Shown here in pieces: positions 37,801 through 48,000 of a DNA stretch of 64,000 nucleotides. The DNA is taken from positions 35,852,737-35,916,736 of the forward strand of contig CP137672.1 in the NCBI GenBank assembly GCA_037976565.1, given 5' to 3'. Each line of letters starts with the position of its first letter. Position 1 is the first letter of the stretch. The DNA comes from Mesocentrotus franciscanus. Its lineage: Eukaryota > Echinodermata > Echinoidea > Camarodonta > Strongylocentrotidae. The position numbers were made by a program, and so were the translations under genes. The notes under the pieces were generated by a model that was not told where the DNA came from, ran no database searches, and was given only the letters and a program-made list of their open reading frames with translations.

Positions 37801-40223
37801 GTGTTCTACATTAAAACCGATGTGGATCATTTTCATAATTAATTAAAAGCATATGCCCAGGGTTTAACACTTTTTTTTTTACTAAGGTAAGGTTAGGTGA
37901 TAATCGGTAAGCTGATAAATCCGTTCAAATTTGACACACATTTTACTTGGCATAGAGAAGGGTGTCCCTCCAAAGTTTGTGCATCTAGGCTATGTGTATA
38001 GGCATAGTTTTTAAACAGTTTCATGCATTTCTTCTAGCATACCAACGCATGGACCATAAATGATTCACAATTACGCATAATTTGGTAGTCGTCTTATGAA
38101 TATAAAAACAAATGAACTTATGACAGTCGAACGGTTTCAGCAACACAAGAATGACCGTAACAGAAATGAATTTGCCAGCTTACAAAGTATAGCTGGCAAA
38201 TGTTGTTTATTCGGCAAAAAGTGATAACACTAATTGTTTACAGGCAAGCGTCACGGAATTCTTGAATTCCGCTGTGTATGTGGAGGTTAATTTGAATAAG
38301 AAAAGGGGGAAGATGCATGAGAAGGGTGCGGTGAATGAGAAGAGTCATTCTAGCCTTCCACTGCACGCATACTAGCACGTCTTTTATAGACTTTAAATAT
38401 ATGAATTTAACCTATGAATTGTAATATTCCTAAAAGGAACGACCTAGAGTTGTCATACTTGTATGTCTAATATTCTGTTCAGAGTTTTGCACAGTTTTGC
38501 ACAGTTTTATCTGGGTTTTTTTTTAACCCTGGGCTAATTAAGTAAGGGCGGGACGTTAGATTCATATGATTAATTTCGAAGAAGTATAAATTGTCCGATG
38601 TACATTCGAGAATTGTTATACATATTCTCGAGGTAAATTTTCGATTTCATAATCGGCAGGCTAATCCCAAAATATTGTATATTTTGCTCTTTTGTCAGAG
38701 TGACAGTTTTAGTTTGATGGTTGCTATGGGTGTAATGTTGTTTATGTTGTGAACGTTGATAGGATGAACTATAGACACTGAAGCCGCCCATACTACTGAC
38801 CTCAAACACCTTTCCATTGGGAATGTTGGGTAGGTCACTGACTGTAAAGGACATGTTGTACTTTTTGAAGAACAGACGAAACGATTTCTCTACGATATCC
38901 AGACCGATAACACGGTGTCCCTGATCTACCAACCTTCACGGAAACAAACAAGTTTGAGAGAGAGAGAGAGAGAAGGGAAGAAATCTGTGAGGGGGTTTTG
39001 GCACTTTTAATACCTTGTATACTATCATGTTTTTTATCATTCGGATCCAAAGTATTCATTTATTTTGTGTACAATGCCAAAATAGGTCTGTCAAAACTGC
39101 ATTTATTTGCAAACGAACGATTCCAGAAGTATGTTAATTTCTGGCGGCTCAGTATCTTAAACCGTTATAATACTTAACCAAAACAGAGAAAGAGCGCCTA
39201 ATACATCCGTGATGACTCAAAGCTACTTTACAGCACTGTCATTACTCCGGTCACCTAATAAAATTGAGAATATAAATAACCTATCCAGCTTTTACAGGAA
39301 GTCAAATAATTCTCGAATTACGAAATTACGAATATCTAATGATTCACAAAAAGAATAGAAATGGATAGCTAAAAATAATCACTCACCACTTTATATCGTT
39401 GCTCATCCCACATAAAGGTAGAAATAGAGTACACCCTGACACTCCATTCGTTAATCTGTCAGCAAACTTTATAAGATTCCTGTTTTATGTGGAGACACAA
39501 AAATACAGAATAAAGGTATGAAGTAGATCATTTTATTGAATTCAAGATGACACAGCCGAGGTTGGAACAAGAGACTAGCATGAGCCCGACCATCGAGGGA
39601 GCACTACCTAATATGATCTTCTTTCTCTCTGTTTAAAAAAAATATATATACATGCATATATGTGTATAAACATATATACATGCATATATGTATATATATA
39701 TATATCGTCAACGTACAACAAAAAGTATTTCGTATATAGTTTATATTATATATTATATATTTTTTGTACTTAGACAATATATCATATAGACAAGTGTGAA
39801 ATAATTGTATTCAACCGACGCAGTACACTTTCTTATTCACCCTACCTTCTTTCTTTCTTTCTCTCTCTCTCTCTCTCTTTCTCTGTCTCTTTCTCCGCCT
39901 TTCTCTCTCTCTCTGTCCCATTCCCACACCACTCCCTCTCTCTTTCTATCTTTCTCTCTTTTACCCCCTTTTCGTCATTTGATTGAGATAGGTGCTCAGG
40001 TGCTCCCGTGCTCCCCAGTGTCCTCTAGCAAGGGGTAACCAATTGTATTGCCTTACTAGGACATTTTCTTACCAAAAGATGAAGATACTTACTCAGAGAC
40101 AGGTCTATCGGCATGCGCCGAGGGTTTTTCATCAGTTCCGAGCCAAGTCTTCTCCCATTCTGCTTCAGATGGAATTGGACCAGTTGGGACTGACGTACTC
40201 GCATCATCTTTGGGTGCAGACAT
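31750..40223 (-). CDS. TPMT-family S-adenosylmethionine methyltransferase, eight coding exons
   Basis: This is a thiopurine S-methyltransferase family protein of 256 residues (human TPMT has 245), a soluble Rossmann-fold enzyme that transfers a methyl group from S-adenosylmethionine. Coding exons are 40223-40093, 39479-39387, 38933-38801, 37210-37158, 36733-36659, 36121-36033, 32567-32487 and 31865-31750. All introns are GT-AG, with phases 2, 2, 0, 2, 2, 1, 1 matching at every junction. Family signatures in order: EWEKTW (cofactor-clamping Trp pair), LFLPLCGMSNDIKWL and QGHRVIGLDIVE (SAM-binding glycine region and acidic ribose ligand), FKCNLFDF, VDAIWDCGALIVI, YGQLMLSVLKAGGR, and a C-terminal CGIEYLGEAD block. 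The usual WDRG is WDCG: the arginine (152 in human TPMT) is cysteine. A second basic residue near human Arg226 also seems lost. I therefore call the family with confidence but not the substrate. No stop or frameshift is seen, so the gene looks intact. Confidence 0.93.
31894..31956. repeat. TTTA microsatellite in TPMT-like intron 7
   Basis: About 15 TTTA units with a few interruptions, ending about 30 bases upstream of the exon 8 acceptor on the minus strand (where it reads TAAA). Confidence 0.9.
32487..32567 (-). CDS. TPMT-like exon 7
   Basis: Starts after a CTCTCTCTCAG polypyrimidine acceptor. Encodes AEMEAGSIYEDYPCPDVEEK and DYELLY, matching PPFYVPHAEIERLFG only loosely. Support comes from position, splice sites and phase. 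Ends CTGTACG|GTGGGT in phase 1. Confidence 0.8.
33205..35945. repeat. Tandem pair of ~1.4-kb units made of a 24-nt minisatellite
   Basis: In intron 6 of the methyltransferase gene. Degenerate units of about 24 nt (AAGTGCCCCTTTTCACCTCT followed by GATA) fill 33,250-34,090 and 34,425-35,485. Each block is followed by a related spacer: CCTAATTTAAAGCGACTAAG and GTAGGGGTATATACCAATGT at 34.1-34.4 kb, and their close copies at 35.47-35.85 kb. G/C-rich boundaries (GGGGGGCAGGGGGCAC and similar) mark unit starts near 33.21 and 34.48 kb. Because 24 is a multiple of three, the minus strand stays open for many units and reads KGHLSEV-like eight-residue repeats. This is a repeat artefact and not evidence of a protein. 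Confidence 0.8.
36033..36121 (-). CDS. TPMT-like exon 6
   Basis: Starts after ACATTACAG. Encodes YGQLMLSVLKAGGRIMNQSY and EFIWEDASN, matching YADTMFSLL...SYDP. Ends CGAATG|GTAAAC in phase 1. The 3.5-kb intron that follows holds the 24-nt minisatellite. Confidence 0.9.
36659..36733 (-). CDS. TPMT-like exon 5 (active-site block)
   Basis: A 75-base exon after TTTACAG encoding SLMEKVDAIWDCGALIVIST and PDRP. It aligns with KFDMIWDRGALVAINPGDR, with Arg replaced by Cys in the WDRG block. Ends ACCAAA|GTAAGT in phase 2. Confidence 0.92.
37158..37210 (-). CDS. TPMT-like exon 4
   Basis: A 53-base exon after TCATTTTCAG encoding NKERTIKLFKCNLFDFD, the beta-strand and CDIFDL-like block. Ends GATGT|GTAAGT in phase 2. 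Confidence 0.9.
37495..37641. mobile_element. Foldback MITE with GGGCCCC ends (intron 3 of TPMT-like gene)
   Basis: Begins GGGCCCCGTCTTATAAATAG and ends TTTAAATTTCGGGCCCC. Inside is a perfect 22-bp palindrome, 37542-37563 (TTGCGATTGA/TCAATCGCAA), and a looser second copy, TTGCGATTGATG..ATCAATCGCAA, at about 37,599-37,621. It is non-coding and shares its GGGCCC start with the elements at 40.36 and 49.44 kb. Confidence 0.6.
38801..38933 (-). CDS. TPMT-like exon 3
   Basis: Starts after TTCCGTGAAG. Encodes LVDQGHRVIGLDIVEKSFRL, then FFKKYNMSFT and IPNGKVFE. GLDIVE supplies the acidic residue that holds the SAM ribose. Ends TTTGAG|GTCAGT in phase 0. Confidence 0.93.
39387..39479 (-). CDS. TPMT-like exon 2
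   Basis: Starts after CATAAAACAG. Encodes NLIKFADRLTNG and CTLFLPLCGMSNDIKW, the FFPLCGKAVEMKW region of TPMT. Ends AAGTG|GTGAGT in phase 2. Confidence 0.93.
39641..39704. repeat. TATA/CATGCATA-rich repeat (intron 1 of TPMT-like gene)
   Basis: Alternating TA with repeated ATATATACATGCATATATG blocks. Simple, self-complementary repeat. Confidence 0.85.
39844..39963. repeat. CT microsatellite (intron 1 of TPMT-like gene)
   Basis: Imperfect CT/CTTT tract inside the first intron. Simple repeat. Confidence 0.9.
40093..40223 (-). CDS. TPMT-like exon 1
   Basis: ATG at 40223 gives MSAPKDDASTSVPTGPIPSE and then AEWEKTWLGTDEKPSAH. The two Trp residues match the N-terminal helix of TPMT that closes over the cofactor. 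Ends CTCTGA|GTAAGT in phase 2. Confidence 0.88.
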
Positions 40224-40274
40224 TGCTTCTCTTGGTACTCTTTAGATGAATAACATAGTAAGATTAAATGCAAA

Positions 40275-40293
40275 GTATATACCCATGACATCA
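40275..40293 (-). promoter_or_regulatory. Possible core promoter of the TPMT-like gene
   Basis: On the minus strand GTATATAC (TATA-like) lies 52-59 bases upstream of the start codon, preceded by TGATGTCA, which resembles a CRE/AP-1 half. A MITE begins only about 65 bases further upstream, so the promoter would be very short. This is inference from motif and position only. Confidence 0.3.
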
Positions 40294-40358
40294 CACAATA
40301 CATGGTGGTATTTGAACCCGAAGAATGGGCCATAGTACACTGTTAAATGCTTTGATCA

Positions 40359-40488
40359 GGGCCCCGTTGCAATCAATGGCAACTACCATGGTAACCGGGC
40401 TCAACAGCCAATCAAAATCAAGGTTTTCATGGTAGTTACCATTGATGGCAAAGTTACCATCAATGGTAAGTTTTATGCAACGGTGCCC
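40359..40488. mobile_element. Foldback MITE with GGGCCCCGTTGCA ends
   Basis: Left end GGGCCCCGTTGCAATCAATG; the inverse right end reads TGGGCACCGTTGCATAAAAC. The inner blocks AACTACCATGG and CCATTGATGG also pair, so the 130-bp element folds almost completely. It lies upstream of the TPMT-like start codon. Confidence 0.7.
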
Positions 40489-40894
40489 AGTTTCTTTTAA
40501 AGGTTTTATTAAAATTAATAATTTGATAACATTACTTGATATTAAAACCATTAGTTTTTGTTTCTTCATCTCATACTCTTTCGTTGTTTACCGTTTCCGT
40601 TTGACGTTATTGATTCTTGTTGTTATTGGCTCAGGTACATGTATTATGGTTTTTAATATTTGTTTGATATAATGGTAGAATTGATAATGTGCCCAGTTTC
40701 TTTTAAAGGTTTTATTAAAATTAATAATTTGATAACATTACTTGATATTAAAACCATTAGTTTTTGTTTCTTCATCTCATACTCTTTCGTTGTTTACCGT
40801 TTCCGTTTGACGTTATTGATTCTTGTTGTTATTGGCTCAGGTACATGTATTATGGTTTTTAATATTTGTTTGATATAATGGTAGAATTGATAAT
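40483..40894. repeat. Tandem duplication, 2 x 206 bp, apparently perfect
   Basis: Copy 1 is 40483-40688 and copy 2 is 40689-40894. Each starts GTGCCCAGTTTCTTTTAAAG and ends GGTAGAATTGATAAT. I see no mismatch. The first six bases of the unit (GTGCCC) are the right end of the preceding MITE, so the duplication happened after that insertion and carried a scrap of it along. The near-identical 72- and 76-codon open frames are by-products. Confidence 0.95.
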
Positions 40895-40907
40895 AACGGT
40901 ATATTCA

Positions 40908-41192
40908 TAGTAGTAGTAGAACTAGTAATAATAGTAGTATAGTAGTGGTAATAGAAGAAGAGGTAGTAGTACCACCTGTAGTTGTAGTAGTAGTAATAAT
41001 AGAAGTGGTAGTAGTAGAAGTGGTAGTAGTAGTAGTAGTTTTTGTTGTTGTAATAGTCGTATTAGAATTAGTAGAGTAGTAGCAGTAGTAGAAGTAGAAG
41101 AAGTAGTAGAAGTAGAAGAAGTAGTAGAAGTGGTGGCAGTAGTAGTAGTAGTAGTCGTCGTAGTAATAGTAAATAGTAGTAGCAACAGTATA

Positions 41193-41235
<43 letters not shown>

Positions 41236-41922
41236 TGGTAGTGGTAGTAGTAGTAGTAGTAGCATTAGTAGTTGAAGTAGTAGTAGAACTAGTAGTAGAA
41301 GTAGTAGTAGTAAAAGAATTGGTGGTAGTAGTAGTAGTAATAATAGAAGTGGTAGTAGTAGAAGTGGTAGTAGTAGAAGTGGTAGTAGTAGTAGTAGTAG
41401 TAGTAGTTTTTGTTGTTGTAATAGTCGTATTAGAATTAGTAGAGTAGTAGCAGTAGTAGAAGTAGAAGAAGTAGTAGAAGTGGTGGCAGTAGTAGTAGTA
41501 GTAGTCGTCGTAGTAATAGTAAATAGTAATAGTAAATAGTAGTAGCAACAGTGTAGTAGAAGTAGTAGTAGTAGTAGTGGTAGTGGTAGTAGTAGTAGCA
41601 TTTGTAGTTGAAGTAGTAGTTGAAGAAGTAGTAGAAGTAGTAGTAGTAAAAGAATTGGTGGTAGTAGTAGTAGTAATAATAGTAGTAGTAGAAGTGGTAG
41701 AATTAGCAGAAGGGGTAGTAATAGAAGTTGTAGTAGAAGTTGTAGTGGACTAGTAGTAATGGTGATAGTAATAATAGTTTAGTAGTAGTAGTTGCATTAG
41801 TAGTATTCGTAGTAGTAATGATAATAGTAATGATAATAGAAGTGGCAGTAGTAGTAGTAGTAATGATAATAGTTGTCATTGTCCTTGTGGGATAATTGTA
41901 ATAATAGTAGTATAGTAATATC
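40908..41922. repeat. AGT-rich satellite with ~368-bp higher-order repeat
   Basis: About 1 kb of AGT units with AAG, GGT and ATA variants. Landmarks such as TTTTTGTTGTTGTAATAGTC with TATTAGAATTAGTAGAG recur at about 41,039 and 41,407, so a block of about 368 bp has been duplicated in tandem. Frames of up to 208 codons (poly-Thr, poly-Leu, poly-Val) are not genes. Confidence 0.9.
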
Positions 41923-43240
41923 GTCGGTAGGTCATGCAACCGTCTTTAATATGGACTTTACCACACTGACCGAGGAATTCATGATTGAAGGATTATTGGT
42001 GTAAGGAAGAGAATAAATGGTCCTATGTCAGGCAATATCTTTTTATTAATAGTAATTTATTTCAAAAATCAAGAGGCCTGTCATTAATGTGTTGCTTCCC
42101 TATAAGTACATATTTGATGATGGTAGTATACTTACCTACTGGTTAATGCTCCAAATATGATTTAAAGCTGCCAAATTTATGTCACCCGTCCTGCTTGCAG
42201 ACCAACACTGATTTATGTAATTTTACAGTGATAAGTTAGATACTAAATACTGAGGAAGAAGCATTGCTATTGAACTTTCTTCAGCAAGTCGTATGACTGT
42301 GTTGTATTTGCTCGCTCATGCTAGCATACATCGAGATAATACACTCTGTTTGTTCGTACTTGGACATTCATATTTGCCAAGTTCATGACTTGACGTTGAC
42401 TACGTACGACCCATGCTCAGAATATAGAGATTGTCGCACCTTGTGTTCAACACACTATACGAGAGATTTTAACGTACATTCTGTATCGGCCCATAGCTAG
42501 TACTAGTACATGTAGTAATGACAAACTGCACGAGAAACATATATCCTTGTACACAGTCCATTATGTAAAGCGAAGGTTATCATGACCGTTGCCAAGTGCA
42601 TATTTCATACTCAAAATGTCTGCTCTACAGGGGGACAGGCTCAACAATACCTTGCTGCCATTTGTTAGGTTCATAGGGCAAAGAGTAAAATACATGTACG
42701 TGACACAATCGTATAAATAGGTCAGAATTTAATTCTGCGCTTCTCAATAGCACTAGTGCATTACCAAGCATTATTATTATATAACCAGGAAGATGTTCTC
42801 ATCTTCCTGATATAACCTAATATAGTCTTATATACACATGAATATGATTCGGGTTGAAGTATATATACAACAATGCTTACCTCGCCTTATACTGTTAGCA
42901 ACGAATGTGGATAAAACAGTTTTCCCTGATTTCTAGCGCTGCATAAGCAGACAGCAACAACATACGTCTGGTTCAGGCAGGAAATAGGCGCGAATGCAGT
43001 ATCGCTTTTTAAACAAGCTGAATTGTACGCACTGAAGAGCGATATCAAATGAGGACAGTAGGAATAATAATTCATATCATGGACATTTTTGGATATTGTT
43101 TGGTCGATACGCCTCTGAGTCAAATTACCGGAACGCTACGCATGAATTAGTCTTTTTATTTGCATCCATATTGTTTAGGCTACATAAAAATTTAACGTGG
43201 AAAAGATAGAGCAGGGAGGTGAGACTATACCCTGGATAGA
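41923..43240. other. Gene-free stretch
   Basis: No recognisable exon. One small hairpin (GGAAGATGTTCTCATCTTCC) lies at about 42,789-42,808. Confidence 0.45.
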
Positions 43241-43244
43241 GCGA

Positions 43245-43465
43245 GGGTGAGTGAGTGAGTGAGAGAGAGAGAGAGAGAGGGGGGGAGAGAGAGACGAATG
43301 AAGAGAGAGAGAAAAAGAGAAAGAGAGAGAAAAAGAGAAAGAGAGAGAAAGAGAGAAAGTAGAGAAGAGAAAGAAAGTGAGAGAAAGAGGGAGAGATAGA
43401 GATAGAAAAAGAATAAGAGAATGAGAGAAAGATGAGTAGATGAGGTTGAATATAAACAGAATAAG
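43245..43465. repeat. GA-rich microsatellite tract
   Basis: GAGTGAGTGAGTGAGAGAGA grading into GAAAGAGA-rich sequence. Further GA/CT patches continue to about 43,655. It gives a Ser/Leu/Phe-rich minus-strand frame that is not a gene. Confidence 0.9.
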
Positions 43466-44063
43466 AAAGGGGGAGTGGCCGGGGAGAGAGGAAAAAAAAG
43501 AGAGAATGGGTCAAAGGGAAAATTGAATCAAATAGGAAAAGAACAACAAAGGAGAGAGAGAGTTTAAAAATGAGGGGAACATAAAAAGAATGAGAAATGG
43601 GAGAGGGGAGAGAAAGAAAAGGAAAAGGGGCGCGCTCTCTTTCTCTCTCTCTCTCGAAAGGTACGAGAGGTAGCTAGGTTACAGATGCAGGAAGACTGAA
43701 CACACGTATTTCCTACACACGCATGCACTCACTGTAATCACTAGAAATGACATGACATTTGATAATTTGTTTGGAGAAACTCATTTTATTGTAAAACATT
43801 ATTTTAGATAGTATTTCAGAAGTTTACTTCAATGTATTAGTCAGTAGTATGTTTTGTATTACAACACAGTAGGTAATTATGACAACGCTGTCATGTGAAA
43901 ATATCAAAATATGCTACTCGATCATTGTGAATTGATTATATTTGTATATTCTGTAATTTCAATGGCAATCTTCACAAACAATAAATCTCGGTTAATAGTA
44001 TGAAATACATCAATATGGTTCAATAAGTCCGAATTATGACTGTTGTATTGAGACACAAACAAT

Positions 44064-44384
44064 GGGTGGTATTCTCTTAAGTTAAGCCGGGACTAAGTCC
44101 AGACTAAACAAGAATTTTAGTTCACACTTCTATGGAATGCTAGGTTTCATCTTCCTCCTTCAATATTCATGACAAAGATAATCTACCAAAGACTTTATTG
44201 AAATTCAGTTCATACTCATATTATCTTTTCTTCCCATTTCATTGCAAAATTAATTTTTTGGACACTTTTCATTGCAGGATTAAAATAATCTGTACAGGGA
44301 AAATGAGTTGGCAACAGGCACTCCATAAAAGTGTGAACTAGTTAAGCCGAGCTTAACTTAGTTCGCGCTATCGGAATACCACCC
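44064..44384. mobile_element. Foldback MITE with GGGTGGTATTC ends, 321 bp
   Basis: Terminal GGGTGGTATTC is matched by inverse GAATACCACCC, and AAT stands at both flanks. Subterminal inverse blocks AGTTCACACTTCTATGGAAT and AGTTCACACTTTTATGGAGT (inverse strand) extend the pairing. No coding capacity. Confidence 0.75.
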
Positions 44385-44590
44385 AATGCTATTACCCAAG
44401 GGGCGTCAATCCCAAGGGTAGCCAAAGGGTGAGGAACTCCCCCCCCCCCACCCATAATTTTGATAAATGTCTCCTTTTGCCATCAAGCAACCTGTCGTGT
44501 CGGCCCAACACTGCACAAAATGTGAAGTTACCATGGTTACAGGAGGTGGCAAGTATAGTACACCAGGATGAATAACTGTACTGTCATACA

Positions 44591-45614
44591 ATAGTATAGT
44601 ATTAATGACTGCTTTAATATTCGAGAAATAGTTGTTTTTATACGCTCAAGGGAAGGTTACAATTGTGCTATTGCCCGAGGCGTGCCGATAATACAGATTA
44701 TATACCTCACTTAAGAAATCCAGCCATCTGATTGGTCGAAATTGCAGTCGTTGTTTTAACTATTCCCGAAAAATGCCAAAGCCATGTAATAGTTCGAGGG
44801 TAAAATCCAGGCAAAATTCCAATTACCGGGAAATTAGTTCAGTCTTGCTGAAATACCTATTGGTTTACGTGTTAAAAACTGGTTTGTGCGAGCACGGACA
44901 CCATAAGTGTGCGAATAATCGGTCGCTAGCTTAATTTACCAATTTTTAATACATCGTAGCGCAGACGACCGTACGGCAATCTCTATCGTACTGAATTCCA
45001 AACAAGGCAAAAATGGCTGAAGAAACTCTCCCAAGATTTCAACTTCTTGATGATGATCAAATGCAAGACTTGATTAATTCTGCTGACAGCAAGCACACCA
45101 ATGTAAGGTCTAATATGATAGTCAAATCCAGTCAGTGGAGTCCCACACATTAATTGTTGTGTACTAGAGGGTCTAGAGATCTACTGTCATTGACATTGTA
45201 CTGAGTATTAAACTTTACCGCACCGCGGTAGACGTAGTCTAGACTTCTTTACTTGGATGTAGAGACGTAAAGCTTGTAGCTTATTTGCCCCTCGTCACGT
45301 TGGGTAGTCTCTGATAAGGTGAAAACTTGAGTGGATGGGTTTTCCAGTGCCTCTCAACAACAGATTTGAATATATTATTAGATCTAACACTAACTAGATT
45401 CTATGTGTATTTAGTATTTATTTCTGCTCTTCCTGTTCTACCAGTTGATTGGTAAGTTGACTATTTTTCGGCATATAAAAGTATTAATGACTGCTTTAAT
45501 ATTCGAGAAATAGTTGTTTTTATACGCTCAAGGGAAGGTTACAATTGTGCTATTGCCCGAGGCGTGCCGAGGGCAATAGCCCAAAGCCCAAAGCAGTCAT
45601 TAATACTATACTAT
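44591..45614. mobile_element. TIR-bounded element, ~1.02 kb, with nested end duplication
   Basis: Perfect 25-bp terminal inverted repeats (ATAGTATAGTATTAATGACT followed by GCTTT) lie at 44591-44615 and 45590-45614. About 95 bases of the left end (GTATTAATGACTGCTTTAAT to GCCCGAGGCGTGCCGA) recur in direct orientation from 45,480. The right part 45,480-45,608 is therefore itself a complete small foldback, and the longer element looks like a nested or composite form. The interior contains one spliced-looking exon (45013-45102). No target-site duplication was clear. Confidence 0.75.
45013..45102 (+). pseudogene. Possible first exon of a KIAA1958/Crypton-like protein
   Basis: The ATG (AAAATGG context) begins 30 codons, MAEETLPRFQLLDDDQMQDL then INSADSKHTN, ending at a good donor AAT|GTAAGG. 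The opening MAEE-F-LL-DDE-Q-L--NA---T resembles the N-terminus of KIAA1958-like/QRICH1-like proteins, which descend from Crypton tyrosine recombinases and are abundant in marine deuterostomes. No second exon is present before the element ends at 45,614, so this is a relic. The assignment comes from memory of the family pattern and is tentative. Confidence 0.4.
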
Positions 45615-45639
45615 GGATGACTGCTGGGCAGAATGAACT

Positions 45640-45700
45640 TCATAAAGCACAATAAATGAATGTCAAATACCAAATTGAATTGAATTGAATTAAATTGAAT
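45640..45700 (+). mobile_element. Possible LINE 3' tail (TTGAATTGAATTGAAT)
   Basis: AAGCACAATAAATGAATGTC is followed by TTGAATTGAATTGAATTAAA, a pattern like LINE tails. No upstream coding part is recognised. Confidence 0.3.
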
Positions 45701-46650
45701 TTAACCCCGACTAAAGGCCAAATTGAGATTTGTTTGGTAAAGATTAATATACGAAATACAAATGTATATACATTCATGGCAATCATAACATAAAGGTAAA
45801 CAAATTACAGTAGAAGAAAATACTAATGAAATAAGAGGTATTTAACTAGACGTTTGTAAAGTCGGGAAAATAATGATGTTATATAATTGAAGTGAAAATT
45901 AACATCAAATTTTACCCCCGCGCAAAATTTTTTTTTTTTTAAATGTTTAGTTAAATAGGTATTATCTAGACGTATAAGTAGTTGGGTAAAATATTATGTT
46001 ATTTTCACTTCAATTATATATACAAGTTTTAATCAAAATAAAATCATCATATTCGGTTGAAGGTGGTATATTTAGGATGAGGTACATCATTGCCTCCTCC
46101 CTTTTTAATATGATAATAGGAGGAACGCATCAACGAAGGAGCACTTACACATGCCAGATGAATGGGTATGGATAATGAGAGGGGCCCATTTGATCATGAA
46201 GTACCGAGTCTCCATCCTCCTCTTCAAACTTACAACAGATAAAAGGAGCAGCAATTGGTTGTTGCCCTTCCCTAACTGTTGTGTCGATGGATGGTTATAC
46301 ATCGCAGGAGTACAATTTTGGTGTATTTCGCCCTTCTTGACCTTTCTTCCAATGGATTAAGGTGGTTATTAACTATCCCCGTCCTCCTATAATCCATTCT
46401 GTTCAGCGCAATGGGAGGAGTTTTCATCCCCATCCCTTCAAGGTTTTTTTTTTTTTTTTTGGGGTGGGGGTTCTTCATTTTTTTCTTTGTGTGTGTGTGC
46501 GTATATTATTTATGTTTTTACTTTAGAAAAGAGTGGGAAAATTATGTGCCAATCCGATTTTTCTCATTCTCTCTCCTGCTTACATCTGCCATTTAAAAAT
46601 ATTCCTTAGTAAGGGGAAACTTATGCAAATATAAACTGACACTTGCATTT
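45701..46650. other. Gene-free stretch
   Basis: AT-rich with poly-T runs (45,930 and 46,443). ATATAATTGAAGTGAAAATTAA at about 45,881 and the inverse TTTTCACTTCAATTATATAT at about 46,002 suggest another foldback of about 140 bases. No exon seen. Confidence 0.4.
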
Positions 46651-46654
46651 TCCC

Positions 46655-46840
46655 GACAATAATAATAATAATAGTAATAATAAATGTAACTTATATAGCG
46701 CCAAATCCACTCTGTGGAGTGCTCAAGGCTCAAAGAAAACAAAGTAAATTACCAAATGCCCCAGCCCTCTATGGGCCAAAGCACTTTAACCAGCTCCAAA
46801 AGAGAATCACAGTGTACCTGACTTGTCACCTGTAGTAGAA
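46655..46840 (-). mobile_element. SINE/CR1-like retroposon tail, minus orientation
   Basis: On the minus strand the segment runs CCTTGAGCACTCCACAGAGT, then GGATTTGGCGCTATATAAGT and a TTATTATTA end. This is the SINE/CR1 tail seen at 1.0 and 3.0 kb. The upstream part (GGGGCATTTGG, GGGCTGG) may be its body. No tRNA head was identified. Confidence 0.5.
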
Positions 46841-48000
46841 GAAGAAAAAAGTTTGAACAAAAATACATTTATACAACAACAAAAAAGGAGAGTGAAGGTA
46901 TTTCAATGTTTATCCATCCACTGGTAGGCCTATATAACCAACAAAAGCGATGTATCTTGATTGTTATTTAAAAATCATTAGTCTAGGGATGTATTAGTCA
47001 ACATGAAACAAAGACGTACGAATTTATTCCATTCCCTCTTCCACATATTCTGCTAACATCTTTTAATCAAATCTTAAACAAAAAATGTTGTGATGGTAGA
47101 AAGATGTTTACCAATACAACAATGTTTCATTCTTACAGCCTCCATCCTCAACTATTAATATGAGGGCTCCTAGATCTGTAAGTATAGGGACCTAATCGCC
47201 AATCATTTCAATAGTATGAGCGTTACCAACAGATTGTTAATTTCTAATAAACTACATAGACATTTAAAAAGCACCCTCATTACAAATAAAGGTGTTTTGC
47301 AATCATCCATCAAAAAAAATTACATGCATAAATGAATATGAAGAGCAAATGTGGGCTGTCTTTCAATCACTTCATAATGAAACAAAAAATGGTATTTACA
47401 ATAATGATTTAATTGAGGCTCTTTTGGATCATGAGTTAATCTCTTTTGTATATAATAACTCTATAAATGTTATCTTCAATTCACTCAGATTTGGTTACAA
47501 TAATTAAATCAGGGCTAGATTTTATATAAATTCTTTAAATCTGGCAGGAATTATCACCACTTGTCATTGGTAAATGCGAGGTGTTTCATAGACAAAATGA
47601 CATTTTTTACCAGGAATATGCAGATTGCAATATCATAAACTGTGTTAATTGATTACTGATTACTCAGTGTTATTTATGTTCTGCATGTATTTGTTTGTTT
47701 TGCCTCTTTATCATTAATGTCTTGATGCAAAGTGCATAGAGCAATACTCATTTTATTGAATTTTGTGCCATTATAAGAAACATTTGTATGTATGTATTTA
47801 TGCATGTACATGTATGTATAAGATTAGGAGAGTTTGGGCACAATACGGCTAATACTGTTTGTTAGGCAAGCACAAAACAAAAGAATATACGTCATACTGT
47901 GACCTACTGAAAATAAATTGGCCAAACTCTGTGTATAGATGGCTCTGATACACAGTATTCAAGAGAGAGAGAGAGAGAGAGAGATGGGGGGGGGGGAGAA
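46841..48000. other. Gene-free stretch
   Basis: The open frame at 47,292-47,507 (71 codons, asparagine-rich) matches no family I know and has no splice support. A GA microsatellite with poly-G lies at 47,965-47,998. Confidence 0.4.

Noticed and set aside
38570..38800. Extension of TPMT-like exon 3 past GKVFE in the open frame (SSMGGFSVYSSS)
   Set aside because: Exon 4 (FKCNLFDF) supplies the homologous continuation, and GAG|GTCAGT is a good donor in matching phase.
40922..41601. Frames of 105 to 208 codons, Thr-, Leu- or Val-rich
   Set aside because: AGT satellite; the same DNA is open in several frames at once.
43125..43514. 129-codon Ser/Leu/Phe frame on the minus strand
   Set aside because: GA microsatellite read in reverse.
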